Below, piece after piece: positions 41,094 to 49,318 of a stretch of 64,000 bases of DNA. The DNA comes from PALSA-350 sp963794165 (lineage in GTDB: Bacteria > Acidobacteriota > Terriglobia > Terriglobales > Acidobacteriaceae). Each line of letters opens with the position of its first letter. Position 1 is the stretch's first letter. A model generated the notes under the pieces. The model worked only from the letters and a program-made list of their open reading frames with translations, was not told the DNA's origin and did not search any database. The translations under genes and the position numbers were made by a program. Where the stretch lies: positions 124,001-188,000 of the forward strand of contig CAWCCT010000009.1 in the NCBI GenBank assembly GCA_963794165.1, read 5' to 3'.

Positions 41094-41711
41094 TTACCGT
41101 AGCAGCGCACCATTCGATCCCGTCCATTCATCCACCACCACTCCCAGGTCGTTAAGAACCTGGATAGTGGCCTCGACATTGCGGCGGATCGCGACGCGCT
41201 CGGTTCGTGGGGCGGTGGGTGACTCCTCAATGGCAACCACCCGGCCATAGGGCCATACCTCGGGCGAAAGCGACGCCAGTGCCTGGGGTAAATCTTCCGG
41301 CCGTACGTCGACCTCCTGCTTGCGTGCTTTCGCCGGGCGCAGCAGGCCTCCGGCAGAGAAAGCATTCGGGTCCTGGTCACGAAAGAGGATGGTCAGGGTG
41401 ACGGTTTGCGGATGGACCACGATAAATGGGTTGCGGTAAGCATCCTGGGTGCGCACGCTAAGATACCGATTCTTAGAGGGTGGAGGAATCTGCTCCAATT
41501 CCTGCCGCGCCGCGTCCATCTTGCTCATCTCCGCCTGTCGTTGCTGACGCACCGCGGCCCGCGACGGCTCGGAAGTCGAAACTGCATTCTTGCAGCCGGT
41601 ACCCGGTAGAAGGGCGCAGAACAAGGTGAACTGGATAGCCAGGGCTTTGGAGTGCCGTTGCCGGCCTCTCGGGAAGGAAGCAGTCAGGGGCCAAGCCACA
41701 CGATCAAGCAT
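41094..41711 (-). CDS. Hypothetical exported protein or lipoprotein
   Basis: 205 residues from ATG 41711 (a GTG nine codons upstream is possible). A hydrophobic stretch ALAIQFTLFCALLPGTGCKN ends in a Cys, a weak lipobox. The mature part has a charged helix (RAAVRQQRQAEMSKMDAARQELEQI), then PPPSKNRYLSVRTQDAYRNPFIVVHPQTVTLTILF and a C-terminal alpha/beta region (ERVAIRRNVEATIQVLNDLGVVVDEW). No family recognised. It is upstream of the transporter on the same strand, 65 bases apart. Confidence 0.65.
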   Translation of the reverse strand: MLDRVAWPLTASFPRGRQRHSKALAIQFTLFCALLPGTGCKNAVSTSEPSRAAVRQQRQAEMSKMDAARQELEQIPPPSKNRYLSVRTQDAYRNPFIVVHPQTVTLTILFRDQDPNAFSAGGLLRPAKARKQEVDVRPEDLPQALASLSPEVWPYGRVVAIEESPTAPRTERVAIRRNVEATIQVLNDLGVVVDEWTGSNGALLR

Positions 41712-41768
41712 AGCAACTGGAACACCGGATTGCCGCACAGTGTGCGCGGATTGGTTGGTGACCGTGGT

Positions 41769-42551
41769 TCATTTTCCCGTCCAGTTCGGTGCGCGCTTCT
41801 CGAGAAAAGCCCACGCGCCTTCCATCTTGTCGCTGGTGGAGCAAGCCAGGCCGAACAGCGAGGCCTCCAGCTCCAGCCCGCTCGAGAGCGGCAGATCGTA
41901 GCCGGAGTTCACGGCGCGGATGGCGTCGCGGATCGCAAGCGGTGCCATTCCAGCAATCGTCTGCGCGATCTGTTCGGCGCGCGGCAACAGTTGATCCGGT
42001 GCCACCACCTCATCCACCAGACCCAGGCGCAAGGCCTCTGCGGCAGGGATCGCCTCGCCGGTAAGAATCAACTTGAGCGCAGCCCCCTTGCCGATGAGTC
42101 GCGGCAGCCGTTGGGTTCCGCCGTAACCGGGGATAATGCCGATCTTTACCTCGGGTTGGCCCAGGCGGGCGTTCGAGCTGGCGATACGCAGGGTGCAGGC
42201 GAGCGCCAGTTCGCAACCGCCGCCCAAAGCGAACCCGTTGATGCATGCGATCACCGGCTTGCCGCAATTTTCGATCAGGTTGAGGATGCGCTGTCCGCGG
42301 CTGGCGACCTGCTCCCCTTCAAGCGGAGAAAGTGTAGCCAGCTCCCCGATGTCGGCTCCGGCAACGAACGCTTTCTCTCCCGCTCCGGTTAGCAGCACGG
42401 CGCGGATAGCGGAGTTCTGCTGAATCTCCAGAAAAACCTGTTCCAGCTCCTTCATGCTGAGAAAGTTGAGCGCGTTAAGGACCTTGGGCCGGTCAACGGT
42501 GACGACCGCGATAGGCGGCCGCTCCTCGTAGCGAATATTCTCAAAAGCCAT
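41769..42551 (-). CDS. Enoyl-CoA hydratase/isomerase (crotonase family)
   Basis: 260 residues from ATG 42551. Hydrates trans-2-enoyl-CoA in beta-oxidation or related paths. Oxyanion-hole motifs are KAFVAGADIGEL and INGFALGGGCELALACT; both catalytic glutamates are present, in GGGCELA and in GQPEVKIGIIPGYGGTQRLPRLIG. Ends EGAWAFLEKRAPNWTGK, standard for the family. It stands alone between a hypothetical gene and the divergent lumazine synthase gene; its electrons could reach the ETF system encoded at 30-34 kb only via an acyl-CoA dehydrogenase elsewhere. Confidence 0.93.
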   Translation of the reverse strand: MAFENIRYEERPPIAVVTVDRPKVLNALNFLSMKELEQVFLEIQQNSAIRAVLLTGAGEKAFVAGADIGELATLSPLEGEQVASRGQRILNLIENCGKPVIACINGFALGGGCELALACTLRIASSNARLGQPEVKIGIIPGYGGTQRLPRLIGKGAALKLILTGEAIPAAEALRLGLVDEVVAPDQLLPRAEQIAQTIAGMAPLAIRDAIRAVNSGYDLPLSSGLELEASLFGLACSTSDKMEGAWAFLEKRAPNWTGK

Positions 42552-42615
42552 AGTCAATCGACTCCGGGGCGAAGCTGTGAGTCTACCAAAGCCCCGGTGG
42601 TACAGTCAGAGAGAG

Positions 42616-43479
42616 ATGATCAAGGGAATCACGATCGTGCGGCCGGCTGGCACGCCCGAGGCATATGCCAAGCTGGCCAGCTTCTTCTCCGCGCTGGGAT
42701 TTGAGGCCGGCCGGGGATGGGAAGAGGAGTTGAGCCGCGGAGTATCCTTCCTTGCCCCTCTGGGAAATCTGGAGTTTGCCGATGGCATTGCGCCGTCCCC
42801 TGCCGAAATCATGGTTGAGGTAACCGGGCTGGAGGCGATCCACGCCGTGGCCCGTGATTGGATGATTCGCAGCTGGGGCGAGCCGGAAGCCGCTCAACGG
42901 CTAGGCACTGTGATCGAAACTGACTGGAAGACCCGCCTCTTCACCGTGGAGCCCGCCCCAGGCCATTCCATCGCCTTTTGGGAGTGGGACGATCCCCACA
43001 AGGGGAGACCCGTAGCAGTGGAGGGCGATCTGACCGCGCATGGCATGCGCTTTGCCGTGGTGGTCTCGCGCTGGAACGCAGTGATTACCGACCGCCTCTT
43101 GCAGGGAGCGCTGGATGGGCTCTACCGCAGTGGAGCACTTCGTCGCGATGTGCAGGTGATCCGGGTGCCGGGAGCATGGGAAATCCCCTTGGCGGCGCGC
43201 AAGGCTGCGGCCGCTGGACGGGTGGATGCCGTAATCACTTTGGGCGTGCTGCTGCGTGGTGAAACTGCCCACTACGAGGCCATCTACAACGAGGTGTCGC
43301 GGGGTATCGGCCAATCACAGCAAGAGACCGGCATTCCTCACGCCTTCGGAGTGTTGACCTGCGAGAACCTGGAACAGGCGCTCAACCGGGCCGGGATCAA
43401 GGCTGGCAATAAGGGATTCGAGGCTGCGATCGCGGCCATCGAAATGGTCTCGCTCGACCGCAAGATGCAGACCCCATGA
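42616..43479 (+). CDS. ribH: VOC-like domain fused to 6,7-dimethyl-8-ribityllumazine synthase
   Basis: 287 residues from ATG 42616. Residues about 150-287 are a full lumazine synthase: RFAVVVSRWNAVITDRLLQGALDGL, VIRVPGAWEIPLAARK, VDAVITLGVLLRGETAHYEAI and GVLTCENLEQALNRAGIKAGNKGFEAA. It condenses 5-amino-6-ribitylamino-uracil with dihydroxybutanone phosphate in riboflavin synthesis. Residues 1-140 (IKGITIVRPAGTPEAYAKLASFFSALGFEAG through HSIAFWEWDDP) look like a glyoxalase/VOC-type domain, which normal RibH (about 155 residues) lacks. The frame is continuous with no stop or start signal between the halves. Its TGA overlaps nusB (ATGA). Confidence 0.88.
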   Translation: MIKGITIVRPAGTPEAYAKLASFFSALGFEAGRGWEEELSRGVSFLAPLGNLEFADGIAPSPAEIMVEVTGLEAIHAVARDWMIRSWGEPEAAQRLGTVIETDWKTRLFTVEPAPGHSIAFWEWDDPHKGRPVAVEGDLTAHGMRFAVVVSRWNAVITDRLLQGALDGLYRSGALRRDVQVIRVPGAWEIPLAARKAAAAGRVDAVITLGVLLRGETAHYEAIYNEVSRGIGQSQQETGIPHAFGVLTCENLEQALNRAGIKAGNKGFEAAIAAIEMVSLDRKMQTP

Positions 43480-43913
43480 CTGCGACTGGTAAGCGGCGCA
43501 AATCACGCGAGCTGGCCATGCAGATGCTATTCCAGGCGGATGTCGGCAAGCACACTCCCGACCAGGTGCGCAAAACCTTCTGGAGCTCCCGTGAAGAAGT
43601 CGATGCGGAAACCCGTGGCTTTTCCGAGGATATCTTCCGCGTGGCAACGGCCCGCAATGAAGAAATTGATGAGCTGATCCAGTCTCATTCGGCGAACTGG
43701 CGCCTGAGTCGGATGCCCGCCGTCGACCGCAACGTGCTGCGCACGGCCATCGCCGAATTGCTGGGCTTCCCTGACACCCCGGTTCCGGTGGTAATCAACG
43801 AGTCCCTCGAGATTGCCCGTCGCTACTCCGCTCCCGAGTCGTTGAACTTCCTCAACGGCGTACTGGATGCAATCGCCAGGCAAAGGAAGAAAGAAGACGA
43901 ACTCGCCAAGTGA
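43476..43913 (+). CDS. nusB: Transcription antitermination factor NusB
   Basis: 145 residues. RNA-binding helical protein that, with S10 (NusE), acts in rRNA antitermination. Motifs: KRRKSRELAMQMLFQAD at the N-terminus, HSANWRLSRMPAVDRNVLRTAIAEL and VVINESLEIARRYSAPESLNFLNGVLDAI. The ATG lies in a 4-base overlap with the lumazine synthase stop, the common ribH-nusB arrangement. Confidence 0.96.
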   Translation: MTATGKRRKSRELAMQMLFQADVGKHTPDQVRKTFWSSREEVDAETRGFSEDIFRVATARNEEIDELIQSHSANWRLSRMPAVDRNVLRTAIAELLGFPDTPVPVVINESLEIARRYSAPESLNFLNGVLDAIARQRKKEDELAK

Positions 43914-44134
43914 GCGGCCGGGACCAATCTTCAGCCGTGCCGCACAGAGCCGGAGCAACTAGCTTTTTACCCGCTTCGCTTCGCCGGTGACGAAGACGTG
44001 TACTGTGCCGGTTTAAATCGGAACGACGGTGTACAACCGAGCCAAGGCCCGGAGGGCCGACCGCCAAACGTCAGCCCAGCCCGGAAGGGCTGGGATCGCT
44101 GGACGATGATCCTGAGCGCCGTAGGTGCGGCACT

Positions 44135-44362
44135 CTACGGCCCGGTACGTCCATTAAAGAAGACATAGAGGCACAGCGGACACTGCACGTGCAGGGCATC
44201 CACCGGGATCAAAGACTCAATGGGTGAAGGAGACTTGCAGTCTCTGCAAACCACGGTAGGCGCATCCTCCGCCTCGTGGAGGTCATTGGTTAATGCTGAA
44301 GTCACTCCCATTTTAGTTGTACGAAGCAGCGCGGCATCTGGATTCAAGCCTTTACGCTTCAT
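44135..44362 (-). CDS. Possible small zinc-ribbon protein
   Basis: 75 residues from ATG 44362. The C-terminal half has VVCRDCKSPSPIESL and HVQCPLCLYVFF, a CxxC-x(20)-CxxC ribbon with conventional spacing. The N-terminal part is polar (LRTTKMGVTSALTNDLHEAEDAP). No clear Shine-Dalgarno, and the frame stays open further upstream, so start and existence are less certain. It is convergent with nusB; the gap 43914-44134 holds a CAGCCCGGAAGGGCTGGG palindrome (44076-44093). Confidence 0.5.
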   Translation of the reverse strand: MKRKGLNPDAALLRTTKMGVTSALTNDLHEAEDAPTVVCRDCKSPSPIESLIPVDALHVQCPLCLYVFFNGRTGP

Positions 44363-44520
44363 AGACAACCGCCGCTTTCGCCCCCCCGAGGGCGGAAGGA
44401 AACCTCCGCGTTCAGAGGTAAACTTAACCCACGCAATCCCCTGGGATCTTACTTGCCGGAAAACTGCCATGACCGCGATAGCCAATCGTTCGCTCTCAAG
44501 AGACAACAAGCGATGGGACC

Positions 44521-45378
44521 ATGCCTGCGGCCGGAACGAGCATGATGCTGTCCCGTTCGTTGGCAGCCTCAGTTTTGGCGCTTTGTTTAGCCGGCCCCGC
44601 CCCGGCACAAACGCAATCTCCGGCACCTCCCTCCACGTCGCCGCCTGATGCACCCGTACCCGCAAAGCAGAATGATGCAGACCAACAAAGCAATGCCTCG
44701 ACACAATCGGAACGGGACAAGGCAGCGGAGCAGGTAAGGCAGCAAGAGAAACAGCGCATCGCCGGAGTGGTGCCTAATTTCAACGTCTCTTACAACGCGG
44801 ATGCCGCTCCGTTGTCGCGCACCCAAAAGCTGCAAATAGCCCTCCGCACTGCCACTGACCCGGTCGCATTTGGCATTGCCGGATTCGATGCCGGCCTAAG
44901 CCAGGCGCAGAACGATTTCCCCGGCTATGGCCAGGGAGCTCAGGGATATGCAAAGCGATTCGGGGCTTCGTACGCAGACAACTTTGATGGCACCTTGTTG
45001 GGCAACGCAATCTTTCCCATCTTGTTGAAGCAGGATCCGCGATACTTCCGGCGAGGAACCGGAAGTTTCACCAGACGCTTTCTTTATTCCGTTTCCACGA
45101 CCGTCTGGTGCAAGAATGACAACGGTAAGTGGGGGCCGAACTACTCCAACATACTAGGGAACCTGGCTGCCGGAGGAATCTCCAACCTGTACTATCCAGC
45201 TTCCGATCGCGGCGCTGGGTTGACCTTCGAGCGTGGCTTTACCGTTACCGCGTATGGCGCCTTTGGCGGGGTCTTCAATGAGTTCTGGCCCGACATCGCG
45301 AAAAAGATTCTCAAGAACAAAATGGCGAAATTACAGCCAAAAGTTCCTCCTCCGACCACGGTGTCGGCGGCACCCTAA
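44521..45378 (+). CDS. Exported protein, paralogue of the gene at the left edge
   Basis: 285 residues from ATG 44521; an ATG at 44542 gives a tidier signal peptide (SLAASVLALCLAGPAPAQ). A Pro/Ser/Gln-rich linker and a charged helix (ERDKAAEQVRQQEKQRI) precede VVPNFNVSY, KLQIALRTATDPVAFGIAGFDAGLSQ, FPGYGQGAQGYAKRFGASYAD, LLKQDPRYFRRGTGSFTRRFLYS and GKWGPNYSNILGNLAAGGISNLYYP. The same order of motifs is found in 1-763. No family name recognised; a periplasmic or outer-membrane-associated role is inferred. Confidence 0.75.
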   Translation: MPAAGTSMMLSRSLAASVLALCLAGPAPAQTQSPAPPSTSPPDAPVPAKQNDADQQSNASTQSERDKAAEQVRQQEKQRIAGVVPNFNVSYNADAAPLSRTQKLQIALRTATDPVAFGIAGFDAGLSQAQNDFPGYGQGAQGYAKRFGASYADNFDGTLLGNAIFPILLKQDPRYFRRGTGSFTRRFLYSVSTTVWCKNDNGKWGPNYSNILGNLAAGGISNLYYPASDRGAGLTFERGFTVTAYGAFGGVFNEFWPDIAKKILKNKMAKLQPKVPPPTTVSAAP

Positions 45379-45381
45379 GCT

Positions 45382-46524
45382 TCATTTCAAATCCATCACT
45401 ACGATCCGCCCATCGGATTCGAAGCTTCCTCCGGTGGCCGTTTTCGCTGTCGTCAGTGGGTTGCTGGGCATCACGTACGCCGCGCCGGCCAGAACACCAG
45501 CCCCAGCAAAGCTCTGTTCCAGGAAGTCGCGCTCCTGGTCGACATTGGCGTCGATGTGATGCGTGATGCCGCCGTTGCGCTGGTCCTTCTCAAAGCCATT
45601 GTCGTGCGTCGCAGACCCCACCCAAAAAGTCTCCCCTCCCACCGTTTCCGTGGTCTTCCAAACTCGCAGATGATGGCGGATGGCGGCCACCTCAAGCGGC
45701 GTGGCGCGGGCAAACGAAAGGTCCTGCGACCTGCCAAAAAGGTAGAGAGTGCTCATCGGCATCTCGGTATACGCGGAGTGGGAAAGGGTGGAGACCAGGC
45801 CATGAACCACCGCGTCCTGGGTGGTTTTATCCACCTGGACCCAGCCTGCGGCAGCAAACGCTTTGGTCACCTGGTCTTCTGTACCGATCAGGGCGTAATT
45901 CACCATGTCGCCCGGATTGCCTTGCAGATCTCCCACTCGGCGGGGGATGTTGGCGAAAAGTTGCGGCGATAACAGCTTGGCAAGGTCGGGCGCGGAGACG
46001 GTCTTCTGTGTGGGTTGGTTGGTCAGCTTCATCTTCACCGCGATGCTGCCAGTGCCCGACAAATCCGAGCTCAGGTTCAGCCGCAAATAAAGATGGCCGG
46101 TGGCGGAGATATCCATATCCTTGCCGGCCCCGATCAGGAAGGGAACAGCCGCGTCTTGATTGCCGATACGGCCGATCAACGCGCCGCTGTTGGCCGAGTT
46201 CAGCGGGAAAATCCGGATCATGTCACGCCATCCCCGGGTAACGCCATCGGGTGGCGCGGGCCTGCCGTCGGAAAGGGTGAGAGTGCCCGTGGCGGTGAAG
46301 TTAAGGTGGTCGGCAGGGGTGACCATGACCCCGGTGTCTGTCCAATCTCCGCTCTGAATGGTGAAGGAATAGGAGCCTTTGCGAGCCTTCAGCTCCGACG
46401 CATCCGTCGCAGTCGCCTTAATCACCTCCACCGGGGGATGTGTGGTTGCCGGCGCCTGCGCGAGCATAGGTGAGCCCGCAACCAACAGGCAGGCAAGGAA
46501 TGGGACTCTCTGTTTCATGTTCAT
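45382..46524 (-). CDS. Exported protein with LssY-C-terminal domain
   Basis: 380 residues. Signal peptide VPFLACLLVAGSPMLAQ. Residues about 45-165 form a beta-sandwich (GSYSFTIQSGDWTDTGVMV, DHLNFTATGTLTLSDG, AAVPFLIGAGKDMDISATGHLYLRLN) resembling lectin-like domains. Residues about 190-350 match the LssY C-terminal domain: GDMVNYALIGTEDQVTKAFAAAGWVQVD, PMSTLYLFGRSQDLSFAR, RHHLRVWKT, FWVGSATHDNGFE and THHIDANVDQERDFLEQ. LssY is linked to type I secretion in Legionella, but this domain's activity is unknown. Convergent with the preceding gene (3 bases apart). Confidence 0.8.
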   Translation of the reverse strand: MNMKQRVPFLACLLVAGSPMLAQAPATTHPPVEVIKATATDASELKARKGSYSFTIQSGDWTDTGVMVTPADHLNFTATGTLTLSDGRPAPPDGVTRGWRDMIRIFPLNSANSGALIGRIGNQDAAVPFLIGAGKDMDISATGHLYLRLNLSSDLSGTGSIAVKMKLTNQPTQKTVSAPDLAKLLSPQLFANIPRRVGDLQGNPGDMVNYALIGTEDQVTKAFAAAGWVQVDKTTQDAVVHGLVSTLSHSAYTEMPMSTLYLFGRSQDLSFARATPLEVAAIRHHLRVWKTTETVGGETFWVGSATHDNGFEKDQRNGGITHHIDANVDQERDFLEQSFAGAGVLAGAAYVMPSNPLTTAKTATGGSFESDGRIVVMDLK

Positions 46525-46566
46525 AGGACGTTTCTAGTCAGCGAATGAGATAACCCGGGCAAAGAA

Positions 46567-46599
46567 GAAGGGCTCCGGCCATTGAGACCGGAGCCCTTC
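46567..46599 (-). terminator. Rho-independent terminator of ahcY
   Basis: 12-bp perfect stem GAAGGGCTCCGG/CCGGAGCCCTTC (46567-46578 with 46588-46599), followed on the minus strand by TTCTTT. It begins 21 bases past the ahcY stop. Confidence 0.85.
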
Positions 46600-46620
46600 G
46601 ATTGTACTTATTTTTCTTTG

Positions 46621-48072
46621 TTAGTAGCGGTAGGTTTCGGGCTTGTATGGCCCTTCCGGTGCCACGCCCAGGTAGCTGGCCTGTGCCGGGCTCAACGTGG
46701 TCAGCTTCACGCCGATTTTCTCCAGGTGCAGGCGCGCTACTTCTTCGTCGAGCTTCTTGGGGAGGGTGTAAACATCAACCTTGTAGCTGTCCTTGTTCTT
46801 CCACAAGTCGAGCTGAGCCAGCGTCTGGTTGGCGAAGCTGTTGCTCATCACAAAGCTGGGATGTCCGGTGGCGCAGCCTAGATTGACCAGGCGGCCTTCC
46901 GCCAGAACGTAGATGGTGTGTGCCGGCTTTCCTTTGGCTGCGGGAAAGTTGTACTGGTCCACCTGCGGTTTGACGTTGACCTTCTTTACCCCGGGCGCAG
47001 TGTTCAGGCGGTCGATCTGGATTTCGTTGTCGAAGTGGCCAATGTTGCAAACGATGGCCTGGTCCTTCATCTGCGACATGTGATCCAGTGTCAGCACGTC
47101 TACGTTGCCGGTGCAGGTCACGTAGATATCACCCCGGCCCAGAGTGTCTTCAACCGTGGTGACTTCGAAGCCTTCCATCGCCGCCTGCAGGGCGTTGATG
47201 GGATCGATCTCGGTGACCACCACCCGTGCGCCCATTCCACGCAGAGAGTGGGCCGAACCCTTGCCTACGTCGCCGTAGCCGCAGATCACGGCTACCTTGC
47301 CGGCCACCATCACATCGGTTGCCCGCTTGATGCCGTCTGCCAGCGATTCGCGGCAGCCATAGAGATTGTCAAACTTCGACTTGGTCACGGAATCGTTGAC
47401 GTTGATTGCCGGCACCAGAAGTTTGCCCTGCTCCTTCATCTTGTAAAGCCGGTGGACGCCCGTGGTGGTTTCTTCCGATACGCCGCGCCACTCTTTAGCG
47501 ACCTTGTGCCAGTGTTTAGGATCTTCGCCGTGTATCTTCTTCAGCAGATCCTTGATCACTTGCTCTTCGTGGTTCGAGGAGGGGGTGTTGACCCAACCGT
47601 CACCGTTTTCCAGTTCATAGCCCTTGTGGATTAGCAGGGTCACGTCCCCGCCGTCGTCCACAACTAACTGCGGACCCTTGCCCTCTCCGTGGTCGAGAGC
47701 CTGGGCGGTACACCACCAGTACTCTTCGAGCGACTCGCCTTTCCAGGCGAATACCGGAACTCCAGCCGCCGCGATAGCGGCTGCTGCGTGGTCCTGGGTG
47801 GAAAAGATGTTGCAGCTGGCCCAGCGCACATCGCCGCCCAGTTCCACCAGGGTCTCAATCAGCACCGCGGTCTGGATGGTCATGTGCAGGGAGCCGGTTA
47901 TGCGCACACCGGCAAGAGGCTTGTCCTTGGAGTACTTGCGGCGGATGGACATTAGCCCCGGCATCTCGTGTTCGGCGATGGAGATTTCTTTGCGGCCCCA
48001 GTCGGCCAGGGAGAGGTCAGCCACCTTGTAAGCGGGAGCGGCGGCAGTTCGATCGATCGTTGCTGGTGACAT
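46621..48072 (-). CDS. ahcY: S-adenosylhomocysteine hydrolase (adenosylhomocysteinase)
   Basis: 483 residues. Splits SAH to adenosine and homocysteine, relieving product inhibition of methyltransferases. Motifs: GSLHMTIQTAVLIETLVELG, NIFSTQDHAAAAI, VNDSVTKSKFDNLYGCRESLADGIKRATDVM, NAD site VAVICGYGDVGKGSA and C-terminal NKDSYKVDVYTLPKKLDEEVARLHL with KPETYRY. Diverges from an ArsR-methyltransferase gene across 58 bases, which suggests that regulator controls it. Confidence 0.97.
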   Translation of the reverse strand: MSPATIDRTAAAPAYKVADLSLADWGRKEISIAEHEMPGLMSIRRKYSKDKPLAGVRITGSLHMTIQTAVLIETLVELGGDVRWASCNIFSTQDHAAAAIAAAGVPVFAWKGESLEEYWWCTAQALDHGEGKGPQLVVDDGGDVTLLIHKGYELENGDGWVNTPSSNHEEQVIKDLLKKIHGEDPKHWHKVAKEWRGVSEETTTGVHRLYKMKEQGKLLVPAINVNDSVTKSKFDNLYGCRESLADGIKRATDVMVAGKVAVICGYGDVGKGSAHSLRGMGARVVVTEIDPINALQAAMEGFEVTTVEDTLGRGDIYVTCTGNVDVLTLDHMSQMKDQAIVCNIGHFDNEIQIDRLNTAPGVKKVNVKPQVDQYNFPAAKGKPAHTIYVLAEGRLVNLGCATGHPSFVMSNSFANQTLAQLDLWKNKDSYKVDVYTLPKKLDEEVARLHLEKIGVKLTTLSPAQASYLGVAPEGPYKPETYRY

Positions 48073-48130
48073 GTCTTATACCCTCACATCGATACATCAG
48101 AATATGTTGATACAATAGTCCTCAAAGGCC
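48073..48130. promoter_or_regulatory. Divergent promoter/operator between ahcY and the ArsR-methyltransferase gene
   Basis: The 58-base intergenic strip is AT-rich against its surroundings. GATACA occurs at 48091-48096 and 48109-48114 (18 bases apart), and TTGATACAAT at 48108-48117 is a near-palindrome containing a TACAAT -10-like hexamer. An ArsR-type dimer binding here would control both genes. The exact operator cannot be fixed by eye. Confidence 0.5.
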
Positions 48131-49072
48131 ATGACGTCAATCGTAAAGTCTCTAAGGGTTTTAGGCGACACCAATCGCCTGCGCATGTTGTTACTCTTGG
48201 CACGGGAAGAGCTCTCTGTGGCCGAGTTGCAGGAGATCCTCGGCATGGGGCAGAGTTCCATTTCGACCCACCTGGCGCAGTTGAAGCATGCGGGCCTGGT
48301 GGAAGACCGGCGCACCGGCAAGAACATCTGGTACCGCTCCAAGTCCGGCAGCGAGGTCTTGTCCGGGTTATTGGATGGAATTCAACAGGCCCCGGAAGAG
48401 CTCCCCGAAGCCCGCCACGACCAGGCGGCCCTGGAGCTGGTGCTACGCAAACGGCAGGATAAGACGCGAGCCTTCTTCGATGACATGGCAGGCCGGCTGG
48501 GGCGGGAGTATGTTCCTGGGCGCTCCTGGAAGAGTATTGCCGAGGCGTTATTACAGCTGTTGCCGCCCCTGGTGATTGCCGACCTGGGAGCAGGCGAGGG
48601 AGCCTTCTCGCTCTTGCTGGCGCAGCGAGCGCAGCAGGTAATCGCGGTCGACAACTCGGACCGGATGGTCGAGCTGGGGAGGGCATTGTCGGGCAAGCAA
48701 GGCGTGCCGGCGTTGGAATATCGCAAGGGAGACCTGGAAGCGGTTCCCATAGCAGACGGGACCGTCGACCTGGCGCTGTTCAGTCAGTCTTTACACCACG
48801 CGCTACATCCCGACCGCGCGATCGCGGAAGCCTGGAGGATTCTGAAGCCCGGCGGACGCATCGCGATCCTGGACCTGGTGCAGCACCGTTTTGCCGAAGC
48901 GCGCGAGTTATATGCGGACGTCTGGCTAGGCTTCAGCGAAGTGGAATTGGAGTCACTGCTGAGCAAGGCCGGCTTCGGAAACGTGCACACCGCCGTAGTG
49001 CACAAAGAAACCGAAGCCCCTTTTTTCCAGACCCTGCTGGCCACCGCCAACAAAGCATTTAGTGAAGGGTAA
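48131..49072 (+). CDS. ArsR-type regulator fused to SAM-dependent methyltransferase
   Basis: 313 residues. Residues 1-90 are a winged helix: LRVLGDTNRLRMLLLLAREELSVAELQEILGMGQSSISTHLAQLKHAGLVEDRRTGKNIWYR. No Cys metal site is present, so it is not an arsenic sensor. Residues about 145-300 are a class I methyltransferase: IADLGAGEGAFSLLLAQRAQQVIAVDNSD (motif I, II), DLALFSQSLHHALHPDRAIAEAWRILKPGGRIAILDL. It faces ahcY across 58 bases. A SAH/SAM-responsive repressor of the methyl cycle (SahR-like role) is a reasonable inference; alternatively it methylates an unknown substrate. Confidence 0.85.
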   Translation: MTSIVKSLRVLGDTNRLRMLLLLAREELSVAELQEILGMGQSSISTHLAQLKHAGLVEDRRTGKNIWYRSKSGSEVLSGLLDGIQQAPEELPEARHDQAALELVLRKRQDKTRAFFDDMAGRLGREYVPGRSWKSIAEALLQLLPPLVIADLGAGEGAFSLLLAQRAQQVIAVDNSDRMVELGRALSGKQGVPALEYRKGDLEAVPIADGTVDLALFSQSLHHALHPDRAIAEAWRILKPGGRIAILDLVQHRFAEARELYADVWLGFSEVELESLLSKAGFGNVHTAVVHKETEAPFFQTLLATANKAFSEG

Positions 49073-49077
49073 CGGCC

Positions 49078-49300
49078 TTTAGGCCGTACATAAATGCTCT
49101 GGGATCAACCGGCTTTAGCCGCTGAGGGGGACGATTCCCATCGAACTGGGCCTTTCCACAGGCTGCCGGCCCCAGTCCCGCAGGGACGGCTGAAAATCGC
49201 CTCCGCTATATCGCTCGGAATACTGGCAATCGAGGCTTAGGGCGCTTAAGGCGCACATTCCACCCATACGGCGCATAGGGCGCATAAGGCGCACATATCA
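49078..49300. repeat. Intergenic repeat modules
   Basis: CGGCTTTAGCCGCTGAGG (49109 region), AGTCCCGCAGGGACGGCTGA (49172-49191) and tandem GGCGCATAAGGCGCACAT-type units (49227-49290) fill the gap between two convergent genes. No coding signal. Confidence 0.75.
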
Positions 49301-49318
49301 CCCGCGCGTCGTGAGGTC

